Positions 20,571 to 29,822 are shown, counted from the stretch's first letter. The stretch: DNA of 64,000 nucleotides from Thermogemmatispora aurantia (GCF_008974285.1 NZ_BKZV01000004.1:294752-358751), one strand, 5' to 3'. Translations and numbers: made by a program. Notes: generated by a model not told the origin, from the letters alone.

Positions 20571-22388
20571 TTGAGCATGACCACAGGGAGCGGATCAGAG
20601 CCAGACAAGCAGACGTGGCGTGAGCTGGTGGTGCCAGCCTTGCCGACGCCAATCTATGCTCTGGCCCCGGCTCCGGGTCGCTTGTGGGCTGGTGGTCTGG
20701 GAGGCATCGCCTGCTATCGGGCTGTACCTGGCGAGCAGGGGGAGGAGGCTGGCATCTGGGAAGCAGGGCCGGTGCTCTTGCCGCCGGCGCCGGTGACGGT
20801 CTTATGGGCCTATGGCAATCTGCTGCTGGCCGGTGGCAATGGCGGCCTGGCCTATTCGCTCACGGGCGGAGCCGGCTGGCAGCGCGCCGAGATCGAGGAT
20901 GGAAGCGTCGGGGTGACGGCCCTGGCGCCCTCGCCTACGTTTGGCAGCGACAATACCGTGCTGGCCGGGACGCTGGCCAACGGCATCTTGCGCAGCAGCG
21001 ATGGCGGGCGCACCTGGCGCAACGTCTCCTTTGGTCTGCACAGTCAGGAGATCACCGATCTCCTCTGGCTGGACCGGCTGGCGGTCCTGGCGGCCACCGA
21101 TGAGGGGATCTATCGCTCGCGCGACGGTGGCCGCGGCTGGCGGCGGGTCCTGGAGAGCAGCGAGGGAGCGGTCGAGGTCTTGACGCGCCTGCCGGGTGGG
21201 GAAGTGCTGGCGGTACTGGAGGATGGCACCCTGCTGCAGGCTGATGCCGAAGGCGAGCGCTGGCAATCCCTGCAGGCGGCAGTGGACCTGGAAGGGGTCC
21301 ATCCTCTCTCGCTCTTCACGACGGAGGCTGGCACGCTCTTGCTGGGAACGCAGCGCGGCCTGCTGCGCTCGACCGATGGCGGCAGGAGCTGGCAGACGGT
21401 CGACGGACGGATGGTGCATATCTGTCGCCAGGGCCGGGGCCAGGGCCGGCTCTATGCGGGCACTGCTGAGGGGGTGCTGGTCAGCGACGACGATGGTCAC
21501 AGTTGGCGCGCTCTTCCAGCGCCGCCGCTGCATGATCTGCTGCATCTGCAGCCCCAGGGTGAGCGTCTGTGGCTGGTGGGGACACATACGGCCCCGCTGC
21601 AGGCCAGGCTGACAGAGGACGAGGCGGGCGAGACGGCGGAATGGCAGCGCCTGCAAGGGCTGACCTTGCCGCTGACGGGGTGCGCGGTGATCGACGACGA
21701 AACGCTGCTGTTGGCGGGACCCGAGGGCCTGCTACGCCTCTGGCCAGCTAGCGGTGAGCATCAGCTCTTGCTGACGGAGCCGCTGGAGGGCAATACGCTG
21801 ATCACCTGGGCCGGTAGCGCTCCAAATCGTCATATCTGGGTGGCCAGCGGCGATGGCCGCCGTCTCTGGCACAGCGCCGACGATGGAGCAAGCTGGCGCC
21901 AGTTGACGCCTCCGTTTGGGGTGACGCTGCTGGCGGCCCTGCAGGCGACCCCTGAGCATCTGGTGGCGGCAACCTACGATCCGCGGCAGTATCATGTCTG
22001 CCTCTGGTATTCAACCGATGATGGGAGCAACTGGATACGCGGACTGGAGGCCGATACCAACTGGCCGCTGGTGGCCAGCTGCTCTGAGCCGCTGGCGCTG
22101 GGGATCGGCAATATCCTGCTGCTGGCGGGACCCGACGGCAACTGGCGCCGCAGTCCGGTTGGCCACGGCGGCGGCGGCATTCGCCGGGTGGTCTCTTGCG
22201 AGCGGGCCGGCCAGCGCTTGCTCTTCGTGTTGGCGGGCGGCGGCATCTTCCGCTCGGATGATCTGGGCCAGAGCTGGCAGGCTCAGCATGAGGGGCTGCC
22301 ACTGGTGCGCATTGCCGATATTGCCTGTACGTCAACACGGCTGGTGGCCCTGCTCAGCGGAGGGGTGCTTTGTCTGCGTCGCCTCTAG
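20571..22388 (+). CDS. Asp-box beta-propeller protein (BNR/Ycf48-like)
   Basis: A protein of about 605 residues built of beta-propeller repeats. At least seven Asp-box motifs of the form SxDxGxxW are seen: SSDGGRTW, SRDGGRGW, STDGGRSW, SDDDGHSW, SADDGASW, STDDGSNW and SDDLGQSW. This pattern occurs in sialidase-like and photosystem II assembly factor (Ycf48)-like folds. AAGGAGGTG at 20555-20563 best fits a TTG start at 20571; ATG at 20577 and TTG at 20565 are alternatives. No signal peptide or membrane segment is visible, which is odd for this fold and suggests a cytoplasmic protein. It follows the GroEL-like gene by 184 bases and precedes the flavoprotein gene by 18. Ligand and role unknown. 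Confidence 0.8.
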   Translation: MSMTTGSGSEPDKQTWRELVVPALPTPIYALAPAPGRLWAGGLGGIACYRAVPGEQGEEAGIWEAGPVLLPPAPVTVLWAYGNLLLAGGNGGLAYSLTGGAGWQRAEIEDGSVGVTALAPSPTFGSDNTVLAGTLANGILRSSDGGRTWRNVSFGLHSQEITDLLWLDRLAVLAATDEGIYRSRDGGRGWRRVLESSEGAVEVLTRLPGGEVLAVLEDGTLLQADAEGERWQSLQAAVDLEGVHPLSLFTTEAGTLLLGTQRGLLRSTDGGRSWQTVDGRMVHICRQGRGQGRLYAGTAEGVLVSDDDGHSWRALPAPPLHDLLHLQPQGERLWLVGTHTAPLQARLTEDEAGETAEWQRLQGLTLPLTGCAVIDDETLLLAGPEGLLRLWPASGEHQLLLTEPLEGNTLITWAGSAPNRHIWVASGDGRRLWHSADDGASWRQLTPPFGVTLLAALQATPEHLVAATYDPRQYHVCLWYSTDDGSNWIRGLEADTNWPLVASCSEPLALGIGNILLLAGPDGNWRRSPVGHGGGGIRRVVSCERAGQRLLFVLAGGGIFRSDDLGQSWQAQHEGLPLVRIADIACTSTRLVALLSGGVLCLRRL

Positions 22389-22406
22389 GGAAAGGAGGCA
22401 CTCACG

Positions 22407-24116
22407 ATGACCAGGCGCTACGATGTTGTCATTATCGGCGGCGGGCCCGCGGGCAGCACGGTGGCGGCCCTGACCCGCCGCTATGCGCCGCAGTTGCGTC
22501 TACTGTTGCTTGAAAAAGAGGCTTTTCCCCGCCACCATGTGGGGGAGTCGCTGCTGGCGGGGGCCTCGCCGGTCTTGGAGGAGATGGGGGCGTATGAGCA
22601 GGTGGCCAACGCGGGCTTCCTGGAGAAACTGGGAGCGACCTTTATTTGGGGACAGAGCCGCGAGCCGTGGGGCTTCGAGTTCGATGAGCTGATCTCGCAG
22701 CTCGTGGCTCAGGGCAAGCGCCTGCCGCGGCTCTACACGCGAGCCTGGCAGGTGCGGCGCGCGGAGTATGACGAGCTGTTACTACGCCATGCCGCCAGCC
22801 TGGGGGTCGAGGTGCGCCAGCGGGCGCGTGTGACGCGCGTGCTCTGGGATCGCGAGCCGCTGGCGCCGCTGCCCGCTGAGGGCCAGGACGGGCGGGAGCC
22901 GCGGGCCATCGGCGTCGAGTTTGTCGATGAGCGTGGCCCACAGACGGTCTTCTGCGATTGGGTTCTCGATTGCAGCGGGCAGCAGGCCCTGCTTGGCCAT
23001 GCCCTCAAGCTGCGCGAGTATGATGGGCAGATGAACAACTATGCCCTCTTTGCCTACTGGCAGGGAGCGAAGTGGCTCTATGAGTATACGGGCTATCCCG
23101 AGCTAACGCGCATCTGCATTATCACGACGCCGCGCGGCTGGATCTGGTATATTCCCTTGAGGCGCGATGTCATGAGCGTTGGCTTTGTGACCCATCGCCA
23201 GACGCTCAAACAGCTGCCCGCGGGGCCGGAGCAGCTCTATCTGGAGGAGCTGCAGACCTGCGCCGAGGTGCGCGATCTCCTCAAGGAGGCACACCTGACG
23301 CGCATCGCTGCCGATCAGCGGCGCCTGGTCTGTGCTATTCAGGACTGGTCATACCGCAGTCGCCAGATCAGCGGGCGCGGCTGGGCGATGGTCGGCGACG
23401 CGGCGGGCTTTGTCGATCCGATCCTCTCCTCGGGCGTGATGCTGGCCCATGAGCTGGGGCAGAAAGCGGCTTATACCCTGGTGTCGAGCTTTGCGGCTGG
23501 CAGCGATGAGGAGGTTCGCCGCTATTGGGAGTTTTATGCCCAGACCTATCGCACCTATTTGCAAGCCTACCGCGATATGGCGGCGTTTTGGTATAGCAAT
23601 AACTTCTCGCTGGAAAGCTGGTTCTGGCAGGCGCGGCGCATTCTGGCGCGCAGCGGCAGCGAGCTGAACCTCTCGGATCGCCAGGCTTTTACGCGCCTGG
23701 CCTCGGGCTATGCGACGCGAGCGGAGTCGCTGAGCCTCTTTGGCAGCTATCCTTTGCATGAGGCGCAGCAGTTGGTCAATGGCCTCTTTGGAGCGCCCTA
23801 CAGCCGCGAGGAGCTGGTCGCCCAGTATGCCGGGCGCCCGCTACGTCTCAAGGAGGCCGAGCTGTGCGATGGCCTCTACTACTACCAGGGAGCGGTGCGC
23901 CAGACGCGGCGTGTGCTTAATCGACAGACGGGGCGCTATCTGGACCTGCACCCTGGTGAGGAGGTGCTGCTCTCTCTCTTCGACGGTGCCCATACCCTGG
24001 CTCACCTGGAGGAGACGGCGAAGGCGCTGCAGGCCCTGCCGCAGACGGAGCGCTTGCCGTTGCGTTCGGGTCTTGAGCTGCTGGTGCAGCTAGAGATGAT
24101 TGGCGTCCTGGCCTAG
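22407..24116 (+). CDS. Halogenase-like FAD-dependent oxidoreductase
   Basis: A 569-residue flavoprotein with GGGAGG-type Shine-Dalgarno upstream. The N-terminus has the dinucleotide motif GGGPAGS (11-17) and HVGES (44-48). GFLEKLGATFIWG includes Lys74 at the position of the catalytic lysine of flavin-dependent halogenases. RGWIWYIPL matches the WxWxIP motif of that family, and GDAAGFVDPILSSGV is the second FAD-binding motif. These features fit a phenol/pyrrole-type halogenase or a related monooxygenase. The C-terminal 170 residues are an extra helical region ending in a PqqD-like segment (LHPGEEVLLSLFDG). No carrier protein, flavin reductase or prenyl synthase gene is adjacent, so the substrate is unknown. 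WxWxIP alone does not prove halogenation. Confidence 0.78.
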   Translation: MTRRYDVVIIGGGPAGSTVAALTRRYAPQLRLLLLEKEAFPRHHVGESLLAGASPVLEEMGAYEQVANAGFLEKLGATFIWGQSREPWGFEFDELISQLVAQGKRLPRLYTRAWQVRRAEYDELLLRHAASLGVEVRQRARVTRVLWDREPLAPLPAEGQDGREPRAIGVEFVDERGPQTVFCDWVLDCSGQQALLGHALKLREYDGQMNNYALFAYWQGAKWLYEYTGYPELTRICIITTPRGWIWYIPLRRDVMSVGFVTHRQTLKQLPAGPEQLYLEELQTCAEVRDLLKEAHLTRIAADQRRLVCAIQDWSYRSRQISGRGWAMVGDAAGFVDPILSSGVMLAHELGQKAAYTLVSSFAAGSDEEVRRYWEFYAQTYRTYLQAYRDMAAFWYSNNFSLESWFWQARRILARSGSELNLSDRQAFTRLASGYATRAESLSLFGSYPLHEAQQLVNGLFGAPYSREELVAQYAGRPLRLKEAELCDGLYYYQGAVRQTRRVLNRQTGRYLDLHPGEEVLLSLFDGAHTLAHLEETAKALQALPQTERLPLRSGLELLVQLEMIGVLA

Positions 24117-24210
24117 GGCTTTCTGACTGGGCTTGCTTCCCTGACTCTGGAAGCCGGGGCGCTGAGGTAGGTCTGGCGGGCGCTGGCGGGCGCTGGCGAC
24201 TGGTCTCGAC

Positions 24211-25320
24211 TCAGCGGTTGAGATGTTCTGCAAAGGTCAGGCCCAGGGGCCGCAGTGTCTCCTCGATGCGGGGCCTATCTTCGACGGCGATGCCCTGCCA
24301 GCGATAGCGGAGTGGGGCGCTGCGCTCGGTAGTGAGGCACTCGCTCAGGGCCAGCAACAGGCGGTACTCGCGTCGGGGCAGGCGGCTTTCGAGATGCAGG
24401 GCCAGCGTCTCGCTGCCGGCCTGGCCATACCAGCGGGCTATTGCCTGTCTGCCGGCGGCCTGATCGAGGGCGTAGCAGAGGCGGGCAATGTCCTGATTCT
24501 CTCCAGGCTGAGATTCCTGCAGAATCCGCCCCTGATTCAGCCACGCAATGCTGTAGTGGAAGCATCCAGGCTGCCAGCGGTCTGGTCTGCGCAATAGGTA
24601 GCGCCCCGCTGACAGCCTGGTGACGCGTGTCAGAGGCTGCCAGCGCTCTTCCTGGGAACCGGGGGCATGGGGCAGATAGACTTGCGCTTGAGATGGTGTG
24701 CTCTCTCGCGCTCCTTGGTCAACGGGGATAAGCTGGGCTTGCTGAAAGGCGTTCTGCAGCTCGCGCAGGCTGGGTGGCTGAGGGCCGAGCCAGCTCGTCA
24801 GGCTCTGGTAGCCGTAGGGCCAGTCCTTGTCTGTGGTGAGCGGGAGCAGGCGCAGGGTGGTGCGCAGGGTGATCTGCTTCTGGAGCGTCCCGGGTAGCGC
24901 GTGCAGAGGGAGGCCACCGGCGAGCAGATAGCGGCTGCCCAGTGGAATAAGGCGCGGGGGGGCCGGTAGCCAGTGCGACCCCGCGCGATTGATTGGGAGC
25001 AGATCGCCTTGCTCGGCGAGGCGCTCCAGAAACTGGCGATTGATCTGTTCTGTCGTCGTTGTTGTAGCGCCGTTGGAGGAGGCTGGTAACTGCCGGGCGA
25101 AGGGTAGCAGCAGGTGGCGCGTGTGATGGAGCAGCGTGCGGGTTGAGACGGCGGAGTCGCTGCTCAGGGAGTTGGCGCCTCCCCGGTACAAGGCCCAGAG
25201 GACCGCGCGTACGGCCTCGGCCTGCAGTGTCTCCGGAGCAGCCTGGACAGTTCCCAGCAGCGAGGAGGTGACAAAGTATCTGGCCTGTTCGCCCTGGAGC
25301 AGCGCGATGGTGATGGTCAT
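24211..25320 (-). CDS. Unknown protein C of a three-gene operon
   Basis: A 369-residue protein I do not recognise. ATG at 25320 is preferred, with GGAGGAGG about ten bases upstream inside the end of the preceding gene. The preceding stop is four bases away, so translation is probably coupled. It has no signal peptide or membrane segment. Visible pieces are a helical N-terminal third, a Thr-rich linker near residue 93 (ATTTTTEQ), a hydrophobic beta-like patch APPRLIPLGSRYLLAGG, and a C-terminal helical part ending in IEETLRPLGLTFAEHL. It is the last gene after proteins A (27692-29620) and B (25325-27631) and probably works with them. Confidence 0.75.
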   Translation of the reverse strand: MTITIALLQGEQARYFVTSSLLGTVQAAPETLQAEAVRAVLWALYRGGANSLSSDSAVSTRTLLHHTRHLLLPFARQLPASSNGATTTTTEQINRQFLERLAEQGDLLPINRAGSHWLPAPPRLIPLGSRYLLAGGLPLHALPGTLQKQITLRTTLRLLPLTTDKDWPYGYQSLTSWLGPQPPSLRELQNAFQQAQLIPVDQGARESTPSQAQVYLPHAPGSQEERWQPLTRVTRLSAGRYLLRRPDRWQPGCFHYSIAWLNQGRILQESQPGENQDIARLCYALDQAAGRQAIARWYGQAGSETLALHLESRLPRREYRLLLALSECLTTERSAPLRYRWQGIAVEDRPRIEETLRPLGLTFAEHLNR

Positions 25321-25324
25321 GGCC

Positions 25325-27631
25325 TTAGTCCACCTCCTCCAGGGAAGCAGCAGCCTCTGCGCTGGGATCATAGGCCGCCTTGTTCAGGAGCTTCTCATTG
25401 TTGAAGGAGCAATCGAAGCAGCGGGCAGTCTGCTTGAGCTGATCTATGATGGCGGAAAACGCGCTGGCGCTCGTCTCGTTGCTGGCTGGGCTTACGTGCG
25501 CCTGGTTGACGGTGAGACGCCAGCGGTGCCAGTCCTCAGCGGCTATCTCGCTCCGCTCCTGATGACCATTGGGCTGCTGCCGATCGAGGCTTAGCGCGAG
25601 CTGACTGGGGTTGAGGTGGACCAGCCAACCCCGGGTGATCTTGGGTAGTGGCAGGCTGTGCAGGTCGTCATCGCAGGTCGCGGTCAGCAGCAGGTTGGGT
25701 GGCCAGCGGAAGGTCGCCAGAGAGCGGTAGGGATTGCCAGGAGGGAGCGCCTGGGGATGGAAGAGTGGCACCGGTATCGGCGTTGATGCGGGGAGAAGCT
25801 GCATGAAGATGTATTGCTGTAGAAGCGGTAGATAGACTGGGGCGCCGGGAAGGCGGTCCAGCCCTTCGAGAACGACGACGGCCAGTTGCTTGGGATGGTC
25901 AGCGGCCCACAGTACGGTATCGGCCAGGGAGCTGGCAGGGAGGAAAAGGCGCTCTGTGGCCCTGAGCTGGCCAAAGAGGTCGAGCGGCTGCGTTGCTGTC
26001 AGCGGGATGGGGACCCGGCAGAGGCGTCCGGCGCTGAGCACCAGGCTAAGGGCTTCCAGTGTGGCGAGGGCGTAAGGTCCGCTGAGCGTGGGAATGAGGC
26101 CCGCCAGGAGGGCAATGATACAGAGGCGCACAGCTTCCGGCTTGATGCCGTTTGGACAGGCCGCCTGACGGATGGTTGCCAGATGAAGCAGGGTAGAAGC
26201 ATCAGTAATGAACTCGTTCGGCCCGCCCTTGGCCAGCTCTGGCCAGAGCTGCTCGGTGCTGTGATAGTGGGCGGCGCCTGTATCTATGCCAGTACCCATG
26301 TCTCTACCGGTGTCTCTACTGCTGTCTCTACCGGCGCTGGCCACCAGGAGCCAGTGATTCGCAAGCACCTGGCTCAGCGCTGCTAGCGGTTGCTGTCGTA
26401 GCTCTTCCAGACGCTGTCGGAAGTGGGCTTCGAAGGCTTGAAGCTGGGCCTTTTCTTTCTGAAGCAAAAGCTTTTGTGCTTCTATCTCTTTCTTTTTATT
26501 GATTATTTCCTCTTCATATAGTTCAAGCTCATCGGAGGCTTCTTTAAGAGATTGTTCCAGCGTATCAAGCTGCCTCTGACCCTCGGCGAGCTGCTGGCGC
26601 TGCTCAGCAAAGCGGGCCTCAAGCTCGCGAGCGATGGCCTCCTCCTGCTGGCGGCGGAAGTCGGCCATCTCCTGGCGAGTCTGTTCCTGAGCCTCCTGAT
26701 AGGCTTGCTGGTGAGCTGCTTCGCGGATGGCGGCGAGCTGCTGCCGGACAGCGGGGAGCTGTTGCAGAAAGTCGCTGAACTCTTCCCAGTCCTTGATGAC
26801 CTGCTCGCCAGCTTGCAATAGGGCTTGGGCACGTGTGAGGGTATCTGGCAGCAATGGCAGATTGGTGGCTGGTGACTGGGTGCTGAAGGCATGCTTCAGC
26901 GCCTTGAGCACGCGCCTCACCTGGTCCACGTCGAGATCTTTGACCAGGGGCTGCTTGTGATAGGCCGTGAGCACCTGCTTGATAATGACACCTGGAGGAG
27001 ACCAGTCTAGCTGCTCGGAGACGGCTGGCTCGATTGTCAGGAGGCGCAGCTCCTCGCCGTTGTCAAGCGGGAAGATAAGAATCGCCTGCTCATCGTCGGG
27101 AAGCTCGCAGACGCCGACATGCAGTGTTTGCTCCGTAAAGCCGTCGCTGTAGGCGAGAGGACGCAGCCGCTCGCCGTCTAGCTGGATGGGCCCATAGAGC
27201 TGGCGCCCATGCTGGATATAGATGGTTTTCGTATAGCATGGCCTGATAAAAGGTTCGCTCAGTCTGGCAAGGAGCCGCTCCCGTGGGATCGTGCTCCAGT
27301 CGAGGACTTGAGCCAGTCCCTCGGGCGAAGGCCAGGGGGAACCAGCAATACGGTAATAGGCGTAGGTCGGAGAGTCTTTGAGGTCCTCGCGGCCCTGGGC
27401 CGGTTCAACGCGAAAGCTGTAGAGCAGCTCGGGTCTCCATCCACTCGGCCCACGTGGCCAGGCGACCTTACCGGCGTTGGGGAAGAAGTGTTTGCGAGCC
27501 TCCCAGACTAATGGTTCCCAGACCTTCATTTCATTATCTAAAAATGCAAGAGGTGTTATAAAAGCTAAATTTTCCTTTATATCGTCTTTCCTAATAATTC
27601 CGATCCAATAGTATCTTTCTGTATCCGACAT
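25325..27631 (-). CDS. Protein B: coiled coil plus degenerate McrB-like AAA domain
   Basis: A 768-residue multidomain protein with GGAAAGG eight bases before ATG 27631. Residues 1-200 form an unrecognised N-terminal domain beginning YYWIGIIRKDD. Residues 285-415 are a long charged coiled coil (Gln/Glu/Lys/Leu-rich). Residues 500-675 resemble a McrB/MoxR-type AAA domain. AVVVLEGLDRLPG is in the Walker B position (Glu-Gly in place of Asp-Glu), and FRWPPNLLLTATCDDD is in the sensor-1 position, followed by PLPKITRGWLVHL. The expected GxxGxGKT is replaced by a segment with no GK(S/T), so nucleotide hydrolysis is doubtful. A tail with CFDC follows. An in-frame 12-bp tandem repeat encodes residues near 434-447. 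A defence role is inferred only from architecture and neighbours. Confidence 0.75.
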   Translation of the reverse strand: MSDTERYYWIGIIRKDDIKENLAFITPLAFLDNEMKVWEPLVWEARKHFFPNAGKVAWPRGPSGWRPELLYSFRVEPAQGREDLKDSPTYAYYRIAGSPWPSPEGLAQVLDWSTIPRERLLARLSEPFIRPCYTKTIYIQHGRQLYGPIQLDGERLRPLAYSDGFTEQTLHVGVCELPDDEQAILIFPLDNGEELRLLTIEPAVSEQLDWSPPGVIIKQVLTAYHKQPLVKDLDVDQVRRVLKALKHAFSTQSPATNLPLLPDTLTRAQALLQAGEQVIKDWEEFSDFLQQLPAVRQQLAAIREAAHQQAYQEAQEQTRQEMADFRRQQEEAIARELEARFAEQRQQLAEGQRQLDTLEQSLKEASDELELYEEEIINKKKEIEAQKLLLQKEKAQLQAFEAHFRQRLEELRQQPLAALSQVLANHWLLVASAGRDSSRDTGRDMGTGIDTGAAHYHSTEQLWPELAKGGPNEFITDASTLLHLATIRQAACPNGIKPEAVRLCIIALLAGLIPTLSGPYALATLEALSLVLSAGRLCRVPIPLTATQPLDLFGQLRATERLFLPASSLADTVLWAADHPKQLAVVVLEGLDRLPGAPVYLPLLQQYIFMQLLPASTPIPVPLFHPQALPPGNPYRSLATFRWPPNLLLTATCDDDLHSLPLPKITRGWLVHLNPSQLALSLDRQQPNGHQERSEIAAEDWHRWRLTVNQAHVSPASNETSASAFSAIIDQLKQTARCFDCSFNNEKLLNKAAYDPSAEAAASLEEVD

Positions 27632-27691
27632 GGCCGAGACCTTTCCATAGGGACAGGGGGAGCGTACAGAACACTGACTATGGCACTCGCT

Positions 27692-29620
27692 CTATGGTAT
27701 CAGCTTCCCCGAGAAGAGTGCTATGAGGCGGTTCACTACCCAGGGAGGCAGATGCGAGGTCAGGAGGCGCCGCAGCGCCAGGGCCAGCGGCGGATCATCC
27801 TGGCGGGCAGTCTGCTCCAGAGAGCGCAACTGCTGCTGCAGAGCAGCCGGAAGCCCTGGCGTATGGGCAAGCTCAGCCGCTGGCAGGGTGGTGAGACAAT
27901 GGCCCAGCCAGAACAACTGCGCGCGTTGGGCAGTACTGAGCCGTAGTGGTGCAGCGACCGGTCTGGGGGCAGGCTCTAGAGAGATCTCCAGGCAGCCCAG
28001 GGCCCCCCCGTCGAGGACCAAGCGGGCCTGGCTGGCCCTGGCGAGCGCTGGCCAGATCTGCTGTCGCCAGAGGTCTGTCAGCTTCTCGCCTGTGGTCACT
28101 GGGGAGAAAGCACGATCCTGGTGCCAGGGCCAGGGGGCCTCTGCAGTGCACCAGCGCCAGGAGACGCTGACCGGCAGGCCCGGCGGGGCCAGTTCCCATA
28201 CCAGTGTGGCCCCCTCCTCTGCGCTCTTCAGCACCAGGCGGCCTGGCTCCGTGGCTCCCGCTGCCGCCTCTGCCGTCGGGCTGAACGCGGTGAACTCCTG
28301 CCGGGCACCACCCTGGGTCACCGCTGTGCAGCGCAAGCCTGCCAGCCATTCCGGCGGCAAGAGATCGGTCCCGGCCTCCACGGCGCAAGGATCAAGAGCG
28401 AAGGTCAGGCGACCCGACTGCCTCTCCTGCCAGAGCTGATAGCTCCCTGGCGCCAGACCGTCCAGGGCCACGTAAACCATGCTGGTCTCCGTGGGCAGCA
28501 AAAACCGTTGCTCCACAGGCGGACCCCCACCCTCGTGTCTAAGACGCAGATCCAGGGTCAGGGCGCCAGCGCGTCCAGACTGAGAGGAGAGCAAGTCGGT
28601 GGGTGGTCTGCAGCCCACAAGCACTTGCGAGCGCGATCCCAGCACGGGTGGTCTCTCCTTCGGGAGCAGCAGGGGCGGACTGAGCAGCAGCAGCGACCAG
28701 CTCGACTGCTGCCCCTTCAGTTCGCTGTAGTTCAGCCAGCGCTCAAGCCGGGCCTCAGCGTCCTTCGTGGCCAGGGTCGAAGAAGTCAGCTCCAGTTCCC
28801 ATAACTGCCAGTCGGAGCAAGGTGGGCCGATCTGACGCTGCAGACCTGGCCAGTCCTCAAGCAGTCCCTGCTCAACAGTAAGCTCGCTGCGCACCAGCCA
28901 GTAGAGGCGCCTCCCACGATAGAGCCTCACGCTCTCGCCGCGGCGCAGGCGCCGGGGCAGCTTCTCATCTTCCTCCTCGTCCTCACAAAAGAGTGTTCCC
29001 TGCCAGTCGGCTGCGAGACCGGGTGTTGGGGGGACTGTCTGCAGGCGATGGCACCCATCGGCGAGCTGACAGCAAAGCTCATATGCGCTGTCCTGTGGAG
29101 GCACCGGTAGCAGGGGTGAAAATGCCAGCTCCCTGAGTGATCGCCCCCTGGTTAGCTCTGGCGAGCCAGCCAGCAGACGAGCGTCAGCCGCCGGGCCAGC
29201 GAGCTGCTGCAGCTCCTGCCACGTCTCCTCACCCAGGGCAGAGAGATCAAGAGCGAGCTGCCAGCGCTCCTTGTGGTCGTCTGTTGCCACCATCAGCAGC
29301 AGAGGAAGCCCGGCGGGGATCTCTTCCTGACCTTCGCTGCGCTCGTCGTCGTCATCGTCCTGCGTGGGACTGCCTGGTGGACTGGCCACGGGCGGGCGCG
29401 AGAAGCCTTTTATGTAGAGACAGCCGAGATCTCGTAGCTTGCGAAATGTCCCCAGCGAAAGAGAAACGCCCTTATCGCTCTGTCTACCGGGGCGAGGGGG
29501 CTGAATACCCCACTTGGCCAGCCGCGAAAGGCCCTCTGGCGTTATCTGAAAGGTGCCCTGGCTCTTGCCCGCGACAATATAGTAGTGGCTCCCGTCCTTC
29601 GTCTGAAAAAGCTTGGCCAT
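27692..29620 (-). CDS. Protein A: unknown first gene of the three-gene operon
   Basis: A 642-residue protein I do not recognise. ATG at 29620 is preceded by GGGGGAAGG. Residues 1-72 form a compact basic domain (GTFQITPEGLSRLAKWGI, then LSLGTFRKLRDLGCLYIKG) that could bind DNA. A run of acidic residues follows (DDDDDE near residue 88), then alternating beta-rich segments, a second acidic patch (CEDEEEDEK near 212), and a helical C-terminal 90 residues. There is no signal peptide, transmembrane segment or recognisable catalytic motif. It is separated from protein B by 60 bases and is probably cotranscribed with B and C from a promoter near 29823-29852. Confidence 0.75.
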   Translation of the reverse strand: MAKLFQTKDGSHYYIVAGKSQGTFQITPEGLSRLAKWGIQPPRPGRQSDKGVSLSLGTFRKLRDLGCLYIKGFSRPPVASPPGSPTQDDDDDERSEGQEEIPAGLPLLLMVATDDHKERWQLALDLSALGEETWQELQQLAGPAADARLLAGSPELTRGRSLRELAFSPLLPVPPQDSAYELCCQLADGCHRLQTVPPTPGLAADWQGTLFCEDEEEDEKLPRRLRRGESVRLYRGRRLYWLVRSELTVEQGLLEDWPGLQRQIGPPCSDWQLWELELTSSTLATKDAEARLERWLNYSELKGQQSSWSLLLLSPPLLLPKERPPVLGSRSQVLVGCRPPTDLLSSQSGRAGALTLDLRLRHEGGGPPVEQRFLLPTETSMVYVALDGLAPGSYQLWQERQSGRLTFALDPCAVEAGTDLLPPEWLAGLRCTAVTQGGARQEFTAFSPTAEAAAGATEPGRLVLKSAEEGATLVWELAPPGLPVSVSWRWCTAEAPWPWHQDRAFSPVTTGEKLTDLWRQQIWPALARASQARLVLDGGALGCLEISLEPAPRPVAAPLRLSTAQRAQLFWLGHCLTTLPAAELAHTPGLPAALQQQLRSLEQTARQDDPPLALALRRLLTSHLPPWVVNRLIALFSGKLIP

Positions 29621-29822
29621 CGGCCTTCCCCCAGGGGCCTGCTATCCTGATGCTGACTGCTTACCAGAAGGAGAGACAGGACCCCAGCCGCTGGATGTTG
29701 CTCAGCCGGGAAGAGGGTACGGCGGTCTGCTCTGGCCCTGGCGACAAAACCGACTTTGGGAGATGAGTCCCCGGTGATCACAGGCGCCTGCCTTCTCCGG
29801 CGCAGCCCCATCGATGAGAGTT

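Noticed and set aside
24171..24200. Tandem CTGGCGGGCG repeat between convergent genes as a regulatory element
   Set aside because: Two copies in GC-rich sequence are expected by chance, and no hairpin with a T-run accompanies it.
25325..27631. Calling protein B an active McrB GTPase or CoCoNuT component
   Set aside because: The P-loop lacks GK(S/T), the McrC nuclease partner is absent, and proteins A and C do not look like known partners.
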